A stretch of DNA of 64,000 nucleotides from Ferruginibacter sp. (GTDB taxonomy: Bacteria; Bacteroidota; Bacteroidia; Chitinophagales; Chitinophagaceae). Below are positions 11,801 through 19,834 of this stretch, piece by piece. The notes beneath the pieces are model-generated. The model saw only the letters and a program-made list of their open reading frames with translations, ran no database searches and was not told the DNA's origin. Position 1 is the stretch's first letter. The number at the start of each line of letters is the position of its first letter. The stretch covers positions 1 to 64,000 of the forward strand of contig JACMLJ010000010.1 in the NCBI GenBank assembly GCA_014379625.1, in the 5' to 3' direction. Position numbers and translations under genes: made by a program.

Positions 11801-12411
11801 TGGAAGACATTATTAAAGCAGAAACCAATATTAAAGAAGTGGATATCCTGGGAGCCGAAAATGACTTTATTCAAAAAAAGGCAAAGGCTAATTTTAAGAC
11901 TCTTGGAAAAAAACTGGGTTCAAAAATGAAATGGGCAGCGGAAGAGATCAGTAAATTTAGTAATATTACGATTGATAAGATATTGGAAGGCGATTTTGTA
12001 TTAAATCCCGATTACAAATCAAAAAATGAAGAACCGATTATTATCAGCATCGAAGACCTGGAGGTTTCCACAGATGAAATCGCGGGTTATGAAGTAACCA
12101 ATAAAGGTTCCCTGACGGTAGCATTGGATATTACCATTTCAGATGATTTGAAAAAGGAGGGTGATGCGCGGGAATTTGTCAACAGAATTCAGAATATCCG
12201 CAAAGACAGCGGTTTTGAATTAACAGACAGAATAAATGTATCCGTGCTTGAAAATGAAGTTATGCAACTATCTTTAAATCAATATAAAGATTATATTTGC
12301 GCCGAAATTCTGGCAGATTCGCTTGCTTTTTACCCCGTTTTGAACGAGGGCACCGAGATTGAGGTGAATAATGCCATATTAAAAGTGAACGTACTTAAAA
12401 AAGAAGAGTAG
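8872..12411 (+). CDS. ileS: Isoleucyl-tRNA synthetase, type 2 with GIHH signature
   Basis: Charges tRNA-Ile with isoleucine. The 1179-residue class I synthetase has the nucleotide-binding signature at residues 57-60 as Gly-Ile-His-His instead of His-x-Gly-His, within PPSANGMPGIHHV. KMSKR is at 721-725 and the CP1 editing domain (start WTTTPWTLPSN) lies between. The anticodon-binding domain follows and there is no C-terminal zinc-binding Cys cluster, as in type 2 IleRS. Two stretches look inserted relative to the family: about 217-250 (NPSKAG...) and about 655-680 (SANSPLAGTGAIG). The start at 8872 follows the -7 box. The stop is 1 nt before the next ATG, so the DksA-like gene is translationally linked. 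Confidence 0.96.
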   Translation: MSATYKEYQQLNLPGIGNEILEQWENTRAFEKSVTGREGQTPFVFYEGPPSANGMPGIHHVISRTLKDLICRYKTMQGFQVKRKGGWDTHGLPVELGVEKLLGITKEDIGKKISVEEYNATCRKEVLKFKDKWDDITKKMGYWVDLNDPYITFENNYVETLWWILAELYKKGYLYESVSIQPYSPAAGTGLSSHELNQPGTYKDVKDTSVVAMFRLPNPSKAGVSELPVIAKIFSAIADSSISHLGIEVADAFFMAWTTTPWTLPSNLGLTVGPNIDYVLVKTFNPYTHAPVNVILAKKLLGKYFKPELEYGDFEEYLKKIEEPILAGSKISSSGSTGTLPWKILADFKGKELEGAGYEQLLPSEANTIEKIREITPGAEPFKIITGDFVTTEDGTGIVHTAPAFGADDYKMGTKNNLGILTLVDKQGKFVEGTGEFSGRYVKDYKDEKDYTDVNIDISVKLKKENRAFKVEKYEHSYPHCWRTDKPVIYYPLDAWFIKTTAVKDRMVELNKTINWKPAATGTGRFGNWLENMVDWNLSRSRFWGTPLPIWRTEDGSEEKCIGSIKELNNEIKKAGEVLGEDANKNYLHENKLDLHKPYVDNIILVSTLGKPMKRVADLVDVWFDSGAMPYAQWGLPDTGSNKFGPLSTENFWQYHAASANSPLAGTGAIGAFPADFIAEGVDQTRGWFYTLHALGVLLFDSVAYKTVVSNGLVLDKNGNKMSKRVGNVVDPFETINTFGADATRWYLITNASPWDSLKFDNEGIKEVQRKFFGTLYNTYQFFALYANVDGFAFKEVYIPVKERPEIDRWILSSLNSLVKSVTQNFDEYEPTQAGRAIEDFVDAHLSNWYVRLCRRRFWKGEYEPDKISAYQTLYECLESLSRLMAPIAPFFADWLFLNLNKVTGRFTNESVHHTDFPVADEVIIDADLEKRMQLAQDASSLILSLRKKVNIKVRQPLQKVFIPAMDAEMASRIKMVEDIIKAETNIKEVDILGAENDFIQKKAKANFKTLGKKLGSKMKWAAEEISKFSNITIDKILEGDFVLNPDYKSKNEEPIIISIEDLEVSTDEIAGYEVTNKGSLTVALDITISDDLKKEGDAREFVNRIQNIRKDSGFELTDRINVSVLENEVMQLSLNQYKDYICAEILADSLAFYPVLNEGTEIEVNNAILKVNVLKKEE

Positions 12412-12412
12412 T

Positions 12413-13417
12413 ATGGCAACAAAAAAGCATGTTCCGGTAAAGGCAGGAAGAGCAGCAGCAAAACCTGTTGCGAAAAACTTAGCTAAAGCCGTAAAACCTG
12501 TAACGAAAAAGGCTGTGAAAAAAGCTGCGCCTGCTAAAAAAGCAGCTCCTAAAAAGGTGGTTTTTAAGCCTGTGGCGAAAAAGATCGTAAAACCTGCGCT
12601 AAAAAAGGCAGTTACTAAACATGCACCAAAAAAAGGGGCTGGTAAGCCTGTACGCGGGCAAATAACAAAACCTGCTGCAAAATCTGTAAAACCCTTAGCA
12701 AAAACAACTCCCAAAAAAGTAGCCGAGGCAAAAAAACCAATAACCCCGGTTGCAAAAGCAACAACAAAAAAAGCAGTATTGGTAAAAAATATTCCTATAA
12801 AAGCTGTTAACCAAGCCCAAAAAATTATGGCAAAAAAAGAAGATATTAAAAATCCGGCAGCTACACCTGCCGCTGAAAAAGCAGTTTCGCCAAAGCATAC
12901 AGTTGAGGTAAAAGCTAAAGAAATTAAGGTCCCTGCACCGAAGCCCGTTGTAATTCCAAAAATATCTACTAAAACTGTGCGTAAATACCAGCCGGAATTT
13001 ACAAAATCAGTATTGGATAAGGCCCAAAGAGACCCTGGCGCCCCTTCACAACGGTATAGTGATGCTGAATTGCAGGAATTCAGGGACCTGATTCAGCGTA
13101 AGCTGGAAGCGGCGAAGAAAGAATTATCCTATTTGCATGGTTTAATAACCCGCAAAGACGAAATGGGTGGCGATGAAGGTGACAACCGCTACATGACTAT
13201 GGAAGATGGAAGTCTTAGCATGGAAAGAGAGCAATTGAGTCAAATGGCGAGCCGCCAGATCACGTTTATCGATCACCTGGAAAAAGCAGTGATGCGTATA
13301 GAAAACAAAACCTATGGTATTTGCCGTGTAACCGGTAAATTGATTGACAAAGCACGTTTGCGGGCTGTACCGCATGCTACGCTTAGCATTGAAGCCAAAA
13401 TGGGGTCAGGCAGATAA
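12413..13417 (+). CDS. DksA/TraR-family protein with histone-H1-like N-terminal tail
   Basis: A 334-residue protein. Residues 1 to about 150 are a Lys/Ala/Pro/Val tail full of KPVAK, KKAAPAKK and TKKAV-type repeats, like histone H1-like bacterial proteins. The region up to about 200 is a linker. The C-terminal 130 residues are a DksA/TraR coiled coil (YSDAELQEFRDLIQRKLEAA, then GDEGDNRYMTMEDGSLSMER) plus the zinc-finger fold, YGICRVTGKLIDKARLRAVP. Of the four zinc Cys positions only the first is Cys; the others appear as Thr, Ser and Ala, so zinc binding is probably lost. DksA proteins bind RNA polymerase; the basic tail suggests DNA or RNA contact too (inference). It follows ileS by 1 nt; the lspA gene often found next is absent. 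Confidence 0.85.
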   Translation: MATKKHVPVKAGRAAAKPVAKNLAKAVKPVTKKAVKKAAPAKKAAPKKVVFKPVAKKIVKPALKKAVTKHAPKKGAGKPVRGQITKPAAKSVKPLAKTTPKKVAEAKKPITPVAKATTKKAVLVKNIPIKAVNQAQKIMAKKEDIKNPAATPAAEKAVSPKHTVEVKAKEIKVPAPKPVVIPKISTKTVRKYQPEFTKSVLDKAQRDPGAPSQRYSDAELQEFRDLIQRKLEAAKKELSYLHGLITRKDEMGGDEGDNRYMTMEDGSLSMEREQLSQMASRQITFIDHLEKAVMRIENKTYGICRVTGKLIDKARLRAVPHATLSIEAKMGSGR

Positions 13418-13460
13418 ATCACCGGGCCTTTCCTTAAGGTTCATTTCAGATACAAATTAT

Positions 13461-13490
13461 AAAGAGAATGGTTCTTCATTCTCTTTTTTT
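13461..13490 (+). terminator. Rho-independent terminator of ileS-dksA-like operon
   Basis: AAAGAGAATG (13461-13470) and CATTCTCTTT (13477-13486) pair perfectly around a 6-nt loop and run into TTTT. Confidence 0.85.
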
Positions 13491-13708
13491 ATGGATGTCT
13501 TTCAGTTCGTTACATTTACAACGGACTTAACGGGGTAATTTGTGCATGGTGAAATATTGACCATTGATCATTCCGTTTTAACCTAAAGCTATTTATCTTT
13601 CTAAAAAAGAGGGGCTTTGTAATTCATAAATATCTGAAACAGGCCCACCTGTATTCCGTGGCGATAGGTTTACTTAACCTGCAGTGCCTTCATCTTCTGC
13701 TAAAAACT

Positions 13709-13716
13709 TACTTTTG
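13709..13716 (+). promoter_or_regulatory. -7 box before the GNAT-fold gene
   Basis: TACTTTTG matches TAnnTTTG. The predicted start near 13722 leaves about 11 nt before the ATG at 13733 and excludes the longer frame that begins at 13658. Confidence 0.6.
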
Positions 13717-13732
13717 CATTCTTTCAACTTAT

Positions 13733-14902
13733 ATGCAACTCATTCCAGTAAAAGACAGCCAATCTGTAAAACAGTTCCTCCGGGTAGCTGTAGCATTATA
13801 TAAGAATGACCCTAAATGGATCCGCCCCTTAAATAAGGATATCAATGAAGTATTTGATGCAAAAAAAAATAAGGCTTTCCGCTTTGGTGAAGCTGAGCGT
13901 TGGATACTAATAAGTAACGAAGGGGAATTAATAGGAAGGATTGCGGCCTTTGTGAACAAAAAGTATAAAAATAAAGGTGATGATGTACCTGTCGGTGGGA
14001 TCGGTTTTTTTGAATGCATCAATAGCCAGGAAGCTGCCGAACTGATGTTTGACAATGCCCGGCACTGGCTGATACAAAAAGGTATGGGGGCAATGGACGG
14101 CCCGATTAATTTTGGTGAAAGGGACAAATGGTGGGGATTGGTCAACAAAGGTTTTGAAGAGCCACTGTATTGCATGAATTATAACCCGCCTTATTATGTA
14201 AATTTGTTTGAGCAGTACGGATTTAAACCTTTCTTTAACCAGGTTTGTTTTGGCCTTCACCCGAAAGCGCCACTCGAAAAAAAGATTCATGCCCGGCATG
14301 CGGTTTATGACAACAATCCCGACTTCTCATCACAACACATAAAAAAAGAGCAGCTCCAAAAATTTGCCGGTGACTTTACAACCATCTACAATAAAGCATG
14401 GGCAGGTCATGGCGGCTTAAAACAAATGGCTAAGGAACAGGTGCTGCTGCTTTTTAATAAAATGAAACCGGTGATGGATGAAATATTAATCTGGTTCGCT
14501 TATCACAAAGACGAGCCCATCGCCATGTTTGTAAATATCCCTGATTTAAACCAGTGGTTTAAACATTTGAACGGCAATTTTGACCTGTTGCATAAACTGA
14601 AATTTTTATGGATAAAAAAATTCAAACCTAATAAAAAGTTCAGCGGAATTGTATTTGGAGTAGTACCGGAATGGCAGGGGAAGGGCATTGATGCGTATGT
14701 CATTGGTGAATCAGCCAAACTGATACAGCAACCCAATGTAGCTTATACCCAGTACGAAATGCAATGGATCGGAGATTTTAATCCCAAAATGATCAATGTT
14801 GCAGAGAGCCTGGGGCCAACTTTTCGTAGCAGGAACCTCATCACCTACCGGTATTTATTTGACCGAACAAAGGAATTTAAACGGCACCCGATGCTGGATT
14901 AG
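13733..14902 (+). CDS. GNAT-fold N-acyltransferase-like protein (YghO-like)
   Basis: A 389-residue cytoplasmic protein of a family widespread in Bacteroidota and related to YghO. It carries an N-terminal half with FLRVAVALYKNDPKWIRPL and GERDKWWGLVNKGF, and a C-terminal GNAT-like half with FSGIVFGVVPEWQGKGIDA, where the Q/G-x-G-x-G/A-type acetyl-CoA loop would be. The substrate is unknown. It stands alone between two operons with its own promoter. The start at 13733 (MQLIPVKDSQ) is set by the -7 box. Confidence 0.75.
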   Translation: MQLIPVKDSQSVKQFLRVAVALYKNDPKWIRPLNKDINEVFDAKKNKAFRFGEAERWILISNEGELIGRIAAFVNKKYKNKGDDVPVGGIGFFECINSQEAAELMFDNARHWLIQKGMGAMDGPINFGERDKWWGLVNKGFEEPLYCMNYNPPYYVNLFEQYGFKPFFNQVCFGLHPKAPLEKKIHARHAVYDNNPDFSSQHIKKEQLQKFAGDFTTIYNKAWAGHGGLKQMAKEQVLLLFNKMKPVMDEILIWFAYHKDEPIAMFVNIPDLNQWFKHLNGNFDLLHKLKFLWIKKFKPNKKFSGIVFGVVPEWQGKGIDAYVIGESAKLIQQPNVAYTQYEMQWIGDFNPKMINVAESLGPTFRSRNLITYRYLFDRTKEFKRHPMLD

Positions 14903-15044
14903 GATAAAATCAAGTTTTTTAAACCGGGTGAAATTTGAAGTTTTTAAAACCCGGCGGCGTTGCAGTTAAAAAGAGCCAGGGGTTTATTAACTTGCATTTA
15001 TAATCTCACATCAAAATTATTTCGCCTGCCGGCGACTTTAGTAT

Positions 15045-16874
15045 ATGGATAAGTTCATTGTATCTGCACGTAAATACCGGCCACAAATTTTTTCAACTGT
15101 AGTTGGACAATCTCATATTACTACTACTTTAAAGAATGCCATTAAAAATAACCAGTTGGCCCATGCTTTTTTATTTTGCGGCCCCAGGGGAGTGGGCAAA
15201 ACTACCTGTGCAAGAATTTTAGCAAAAACCATCAACTGCGAAAACCAGACTAAAGATGGGGAGGCTTGCAATACCTGCAACAGTTGTATATCATTCGATG
15301 CGGGTACCTCATTAAATATACACGAATTGGATGCCGCCAGTAATAATTCGGTGGATGACATCAGAAACTTGGTTGAGCAGGTGCGATTTGCTCCGCAGGC
15401 CGGGAAATACAAAGTATATATCGTGGATGAGGTGCACATGTTAAGTTCTTCGGCCTTTAACGCATTTTTAAAAACCCTGGAAGAGCCCCCTCCTTATGCG
15501 ATCTTTATTTTAGCCACCACGGAAAAGCACAAAATACTACCTACCATTTTAAGTCGTTGCCAGATATTTGATTTTAAGCGTATCACCAATAATGATACGG
15601 TAGAACATTTGCAGGAAATATGTGCAAAGGAAGTGATTACCGCCGAAAAATCTGCCCTTCACCTGATTGCTCAAAAAAGCGAAGGCTGCATGAGGGATTC
15701 GCTGAGTATTTTAGATAAAATAGTAAGTTTTACCAATGGGGCCGTTACGTATAAAAACACCCTGGAACACCTGAATATTTTAGATGAGGATTATTACTTC
15801 CAACTGCTTGATTTTGTACAGCAGCAGGATTTAAGCAGCGCTTTATTAATGTTTGATGAAATTAACCGGAAGGGATTTGAAGGTGACCTGGTACTAAACG
15901 GTTTTGCGGAATTTTTACGCAACATGCTGGTAAGCCGCGATGCCAGGGTAGCGATGTTACTGGAAGTGGCCGAGGAGTTTAAGCAAAAATATTTGCAAAC
16001 TGCCCAAAAAATATCACCCGCGTTTATTGTGAGCGGCCTTAACATTTTGAATGAAGCAGAGATCAATTATAAACAGGCCCGCAATAAACGTTTACATGTG
16101 GAATTAACCATTATCAAGCTAAGTTATTTACAACAGGCTTTGGAATTGGTAAACGATGATGGGCTTGTAAGTAAAAAAAAAAGAATTGATGGTGTAAAAG
16201 CGGTGGCATTCAGAGCATTACCGATAACCAGGGTTAGCAATTCACAAACAAAGGATTTAAACCCGGAACTTTTAAACCCGGCAAGCGGGTCCCGGGCCAA
16301 ACTTATCATAGCAGAACCTTTGCCCGAAATAAAAAAAACTGCAGGGCAACAGCCGCTTACTGCTCAAAATATAATTAGCCAGCCAGCTAACATTGCACTC
16401 CCTCCTAAAAACCCGGAACCCGGGAGTCCACTGGGCTCATTACTGAGTATCCGTAAACAAATCACCCTGAAAAATAAAGAAGGCGAAACGGGAATAAAAC
16501 CTTTAACTGAAGAAGAATTATATACCTCCTGGGGTTTATTTATTGAAAAACTAAGAGCAAAAAGCAATTTTTCCGCTGTTACCAATTTCAACGCGGCTGA
16601 ATTAAAAGTAATTGATCAGCATACTATTGAGATCATTACCCGGGGAGAAATACATAAAGCATTCATCGAAGAAGAAAGAGCAGACCTTGTAACGCATCTC
16701 CAGGAATATTTTAATAACCGTTTTTTAGTATACCAGGTTTCTGTAACAGAAAAAGAAGAAAAAGAAGAACCCGGCGAAATTAAATTAAGCAGGAAACAGC
16801 AATACCTGAAGATAATAGAGGAATACCCGTTGGTAAAAGAACTCAGGGACCGGCTAAAGCTGGAACTTGAATAA
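15045..16874 (+). CDS. dnaX: DNA polymerase III subunit gamma/tau
   Basis: Clamp-loader ATPase. The 609-residue product begins MDKFIVSARKYRPQIFSTVV and has Walker A GPRGVGKT at 46-53, and the zinc cysteines at 65, 75, 78 and 81. Walker B follows in VYIVDEVHMLSSSAFNAFLK, then sensor 1 (ATTEKHKILPTILSRC). Residues 1 to about 370 are the AAA+ and collar domains. The rest is a Pro/Lys-rich linker and a tau-like C-terminal domain. I did not see a clear slippery A/T frameshift site with a nearby stop at the gamma boundary, although A-runs such as near 16174-16182 exist. It lies between the GNAT-fold gene and an epimerase-like gene, all on the plus strand. Confidence 0.95.
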   Translation: MDKFIVSARKYRPQIFSTVVGQSHITTTLKNAIKNNQLAHAFLFCGPRGVGKTTCARILAKTINCENQTKDGEACNTCNSCISFDAGTSLNIHELDAASNNSVDDIRNLVEQVRFAPQAGKYKVYIVDEVHMLSSSAFNAFLKTLEEPPPYAIFILATTEKHKILPTILSRCQIFDFKRITNNDTVEHLQEICAKEVITAEKSALHLIAQKSEGCMRDSLSILDKIVSFTNGAVTYKNTLEHLNILDEDYYFQLLDFVQQQDLSSALLMFDEINRKGFEGDLVLNGFAEFLRNMLVSRDARVAMLLEVAEEFKQKYLQTAQKISPAFIVSGLNILNEAEINYKQARNKRLHVELTIIKLSYLQQALELVNDDGLVSKKKRIDGVKAVAFRALPITRVSNSQTKDLNPELLNPASGSRAKLIIAEPLPEIKKTAGQQPLTAQNIISQPANIALPPKNPEPGSPLGSLLSIRKQITLKNKEGETGIKPLTEEELYTSWGLFIEKLRAKSNFSAVTNFNAAELKVIDQHTIEIITRGEIHKAFIEEERADLVTHLQEYFNNRFLVYQVSVTEKEEKEEPGEIKLSRKQQYLKIIEEYPLVKELRDRLKLELE

Positions 16875-16964
16875 TTTGCCCCTGTATATTACAGCTATTT
16901 TTTAACATCCATTACCCGGATGTCGCTACAACTGTTAATAACTTTACGCCTCAAATTAATTTTT

Positions 16965-17885
16965 ATGCATACCATTTTAGGTGCAGGGGGTGCAATCGCC
17001 CGGGAGTTAAGCAGCGTGCTAATCACCAATAATCAGCCGGTGCGTTTAGTGGGCAGAAATCCTAAACCCGTTAAGGGTGCAACTACCGTGGCGGCAGATC
17101 TTAGCAACAACAGTCAAACATCGGAAGCCGTAAAAGGGTCCTCTATCGTGTATCTGTGTGTGGGGTTGAAATACGAAGTAAAAATATGGGCAAAAAATTG
17201 GCCTGCCATTATGCAAAACACCATTGATGCCTGTAAAAAGCACAAAGCAAAATTGGTATTTTTTGACAATATCTACTGTCTCGGTAAAGTTAACGGGCCA
17301 ATGACAGAAGAAAGTGTATTTAATCCCAATAGTAAAAAAGGGATGATCAGGGCAGCCATCGCAACTCAACTGCTTAATGAAATTAAGGCCGGTAATTTAA
17401 CTTCGCTGATAGCCAGGTCGGCAGACTTTTATGGCCCCGGTTGTAAGACCAGTGTATTCAACCTTTTAATAACAGATAAAATGGTAAAGGGCAAAAAGGC
17501 CCAATACCTGGTAAATGCTAACCAGAAACATTCCTTCACTTATACACCTGATTGCGGTAAAGCGCTCTGGTTACTGTCACAACGTAATGATGCATTTAAC
17601 CAGACCTGGCATTTACCTACGGCTCAACCTGCTTTAACAGGAAAAGAATTGATCAGCCTGGCAGCAAAAGAATTGGGTACTGAACCCAACTATACTATTT
17701 TAAGCAAAGGGTATATCCGTTTTGGTGGCCTGTTCAATAACACCGTAAAAGAGTTGTACGAAATGTTGTACCAAAACGAAAGCGAATATATTTTTGATTC
17801 TTCCAAATTTGAAAATGCCTTCGGGATAGCACCCACTTCATACGAAGAAGGAATAAAGCAAACCATGCTTTTCTACAAAAAATAA
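16965..17885 (+). CDS. NAD-dependent epimerase/dehydratase-like protein
   Basis: A 306-residue Rossmann-fold protein of the extended short-chain dehydrogenase class. The N-terminus, HTILGAGGAIARELSSVL, holds the glycine-rich NAD(P) motif GAGGAIA, followed by LVGRNPKPV. Further on are KLVFFDNIYCLGKVNGPMTE and the segment SLIARSADFYGPG typical of these enzymes. The usual catalytic YxxxK is not clear, so it may be an atypical reductase or a binding protein. The start at 16965 was chosen because the glycine motif then lies at the very N-terminus; a longer frame from 16920 adds 15 residues. It follows dnaX by 90 nt. Confidence 0.8.
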   Translation: MHTILGAGGAIARELSSVLITNNQPVRLVGRNPKPVKGATTVAADLSNNSQTSEAVKGSSIVYLCVGLKYEVKIWAKNWPAIMQNTIDACKKHKAKLVFFDNIYCLGKVNGPMTEESVFNPNSKKGMIRAAIATQLLNEIKAGNLTSLIARSADFYGPGCKTSVFNLLITDKMVKGKKAQYLVNANQKHSFTYTPDCGKALWLLSQRNDAFNQTWHLPTAQPALTGKELISLAAKELGTEPNYTILSKGYIRFGGLFNNTVKELYEMLYQNESEYIFDSSKFENAFGIAPTSYEEGIKQTMLFYKK

Positions 17886-17973
17886 TATTATGTCAGCCGT
17901 AATTATAGGGCATATAATTGCCATTTTTGCATTAATTTCGGCTTCCATTTCAAAACAATAGAAATTATCAATT

Positions 17974-19665
17974 ATGGCAGAAGTGATTCGCATGCCCCGT
18001 ATGAGTGATACCATGACAGAAGGTGTGATTGCAGAGTGGCATAAAAAAGTGGGTGACAAAGTAAAATCCGGTGATTTATTAGCCGAAGTGGAAACCGACA
18101 AAGCCACTATGGAATTAGAGAGTTATAATGATGGCACATTATTATATATTGGGGTTGAGAAAGGAAAACCAGCCCTGGTAGACGGTATTTTGGCAGTGAT
18201 TGGCAAAGAGGGCGAAGATTATCAACCTGCATTGGATGCAGCGGGAGGCGCCACTCCGGAAGCTGCACCATCAGCAGTTCCGGCAAAAGAGCCTGCGCCT
18301 GAAAAAGAAGCAGCAGCTAAGGAAAATACACCGGTTGCAACAGTTGCGACGACCACTGCTAAAATAGAATTGCCTGCAGGCGCAAAAGAGATCAGGATGC
18401 CGTTGCTGAGCGATACCATGACCGAAGGGAAAATAGTAGCCTGGAATAAGAAAGTTGGGGACCCCGTGAAAAGTGATGATGTATTGGCCGATGTTGAAAC
18501 TGATAAAGCTACCATGGAAGTGGTGGGTTACGAAGAAGGGACATTATTATATATTGGCGTGGAGGCCGGTAATGCCGCTAAAGTAAATGAGATCATTGCT
18601 ATTGTAGGAAAAGAAGGTACGGATATAAGCGCTTATGTGGCTGCTGAAAAATCAGGCGGAAATGTAGCTCCGGTGGCTGGTACTGCAGCAGCCGGAACTG
18701 AAGAAGCTGCTGCTCCGTCTGCAACAACCGGAGCAGAAGAAACGGAACCTGTGGCCGCCACATCCAACGGCAGGGTAATCGCCTCTCCCCTTGCAAAAAA
18801 ATTAGCCGCCGATAAAGGAATTGATATAAGAAAAGTGAATGGAACCGGTGACAATGGCCGCATCACCAAAAAAGATATTGACAGCTATGTTCCGGTCGCA
18901 ACACCCGCTGCAAAAGCTGCGCCGGCAGCAACACCCGAAGCAAAACCTGTGGCGGCAGCGCCTGCTTTTGTTACCAATGACAAGGAAGGCTTTACAGATA
19001 CCCCATTGACGCAAATGCGTAAAATAATTGCGCGCCGTTTGAGCGAAAGCAAATTTACCGCACCGCATTTTTATCTCACGATGGAAATAAACATGGATAA
19101 CGCCATCACCTCACGGGTAGCCATGAACGAAATTAGCCCGGTAAAGATATCCTTTAATGACCTGGTGATAAAAGCCTGCGCTACTGCGCTCCGGCTGCAC
19201 CCGGATGTTAACAGTAGCTTTATGGGTGATTTTATCCGTCATAACCGGCACATCCATATTGGTTCTGCGCTTGCACTGCCCACGGGATTGATAGTGCCGG
19301 TGATAAAGTTCGCTGATCAGAAATCATTATCACAAATCGCCACCGAAGCAAAAGAATTATATGGCAAGGCGAAGGATAAAAAACTTCAACCCCCTGAATT
19401 CACCGGCAATACTTTCACCGTATCTAATTTAGGTATGATGGATATTGAAGAGTTTACCGCCATCATCAACCCCCCGGATAGCGCGATTTTAGCAGTGGGC
19501 GCCATTAAAGAAAAAGTAGTGAAAAAAGGTGAAGGATTTGGCGTAGTGAATGTGATGAAACTTACTTTAAGCTGCGACCACAGAAGCGTGGACGGAGCTG
19601 TTGGCGCGGCTTTTTTACAAACTTTAAAAAAGTTTTTAGAGAACCCCGTTACGATGCTGGTATAA
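17974..19665 (+). CDS. pdhC: Dihydrolipoamide acetyltransferase, pyruvate dehydrogenase E2
   Basis: E2 core of the pyruvate dehydrogenase complex, transferring acetyl groups from lipoyl-lysine to CoA. The 563-residue protein has two lipoyl domains, each with VETDKATME around the lipoylated Lys (about 1-80 and 133-215). Ala/Pro/Glu-rich linkers come next, then a peripheral-subunit binding domain (ASPLAKKLAADKGIDIRKVN, about 268-305). The catalytic domain ends LSCDHRSVDGAVGAAFLQ, with the HxxxDG active site. E1 and E3 are not next to it. Other 2-oxo-acid E2 proteins are possible, but the lipoyl domain sequences and ending KFLENPVTMLV fit the pyruvate enzyme of Bacteroidota. A hairpin with T-run follows the stop. 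Confidence 0.93.
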   Translation: MAEVIRMPRMSDTMTEGVIAEWHKKVGDKVKSGDLLAEVETDKATMELESYNDGTLLYIGVEKGKPALVDGILAVIGKEGEDYQPALDAAGGATPEAAPSAVPAKEPAPEKEAAAKENTPVATVATTTAKIELPAGAKEIRMPLLSDTMTEGKIVAWNKKVGDPVKSDDVLADVETDKATMEVVGYEEGTLLYIGVEAGNAAKVNEIIAIVGKEGTDISAYVAAEKSGGNVAPVAGTAAAGTEEAAAPSATTGAEETEPVAATSNGRVIASPLAKKLAADKGIDIRKVNGTGDNGRITKKDIDSYVPVATPAAKAAPAATPEAKPVAAAPAFVTNDKEGFTDTPLTQMRKIIARRLSESKFTAPHFYLTMEINMDNAITSRVAMNEISPVKISFNDLVIKACATALRLHPDVNSSFMGDFIRHNRHIHIGSALALPTGLIVPVIKFADQKSLSQIATEAKELYGKAKDKKLQPPEFTGNTFTVSNLGMMDIEEFTAIINPPDSAILAVGAIKEKVVKKGEGFGVVNVMKLTLSCDHRSVDGAVGAAFLQTLKKFLENPVTMLV

Positions 19666-19687
19666 AATTTTATCGCTCAAATTTTAT

Positions 19688-19717
19688 AAGCGCCAGGTGT
19701 ATAACGGGCGCTTTTTT
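19688..19717 (+). terminator. Rho-independent terminator of pdhC
   Basis: AAGCGCC (19688-19694) pairs with GGCGCTT (19707-19713) and is followed by TTTT, 23 nt after the pdhC stop. Confidence 0.8.
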
Positions 19718-19786
19718 ATTGCTTGTAATAAGGCAAATAATATTATAGATATACATTGAAAAAATATCCTGCATGTACAGGCAAAT

Positions 19787-19814
19787 AAAAAGGCTGCCCT
19801 AAGACAGCCTTTTT
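19787..19814 (-). terminator. Bidirectional terminator, mainly for the ice-binding-type gene
   Basis: AAAAAGGCTG (19787-19796) and CAGCCTTTTT (19805-19814) pair perfectly around 8 nt. The A/T flanks make it work on both strands. It lies 20 nt past the stop of the minus-strand gene. Confidence 0.8.
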
Positions 19815-19834
19815 GGAGATATATTTTTCTTAAT

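Noticed and set aside
12379..12898. Long minus-strand frames opposite the H1-like tail
   Set aside because: They are mirror images of Lys/Ala codon repeats on the plus strand, not genes.
14922..14954. CCGGGT/ACCCGG hairpin after the GNAT-fold gene
   Set aside because: Only six base pairs, a long loop and no T-run; too weak to call a terminator.
17890..17961. 23-residue hydrophobic ORF between the epimerase-like gene and pdhC
   Set aside because: It overlaps the region where the pdhC -7 box (CATTTTTG, 17932-17939) lies, and has no supporting feature.
17974..18640. DNA-level tandem repeat in pdhC
   Set aside because: It is the pair of lipoyl domains, an ordinary feature of E2 proteins.
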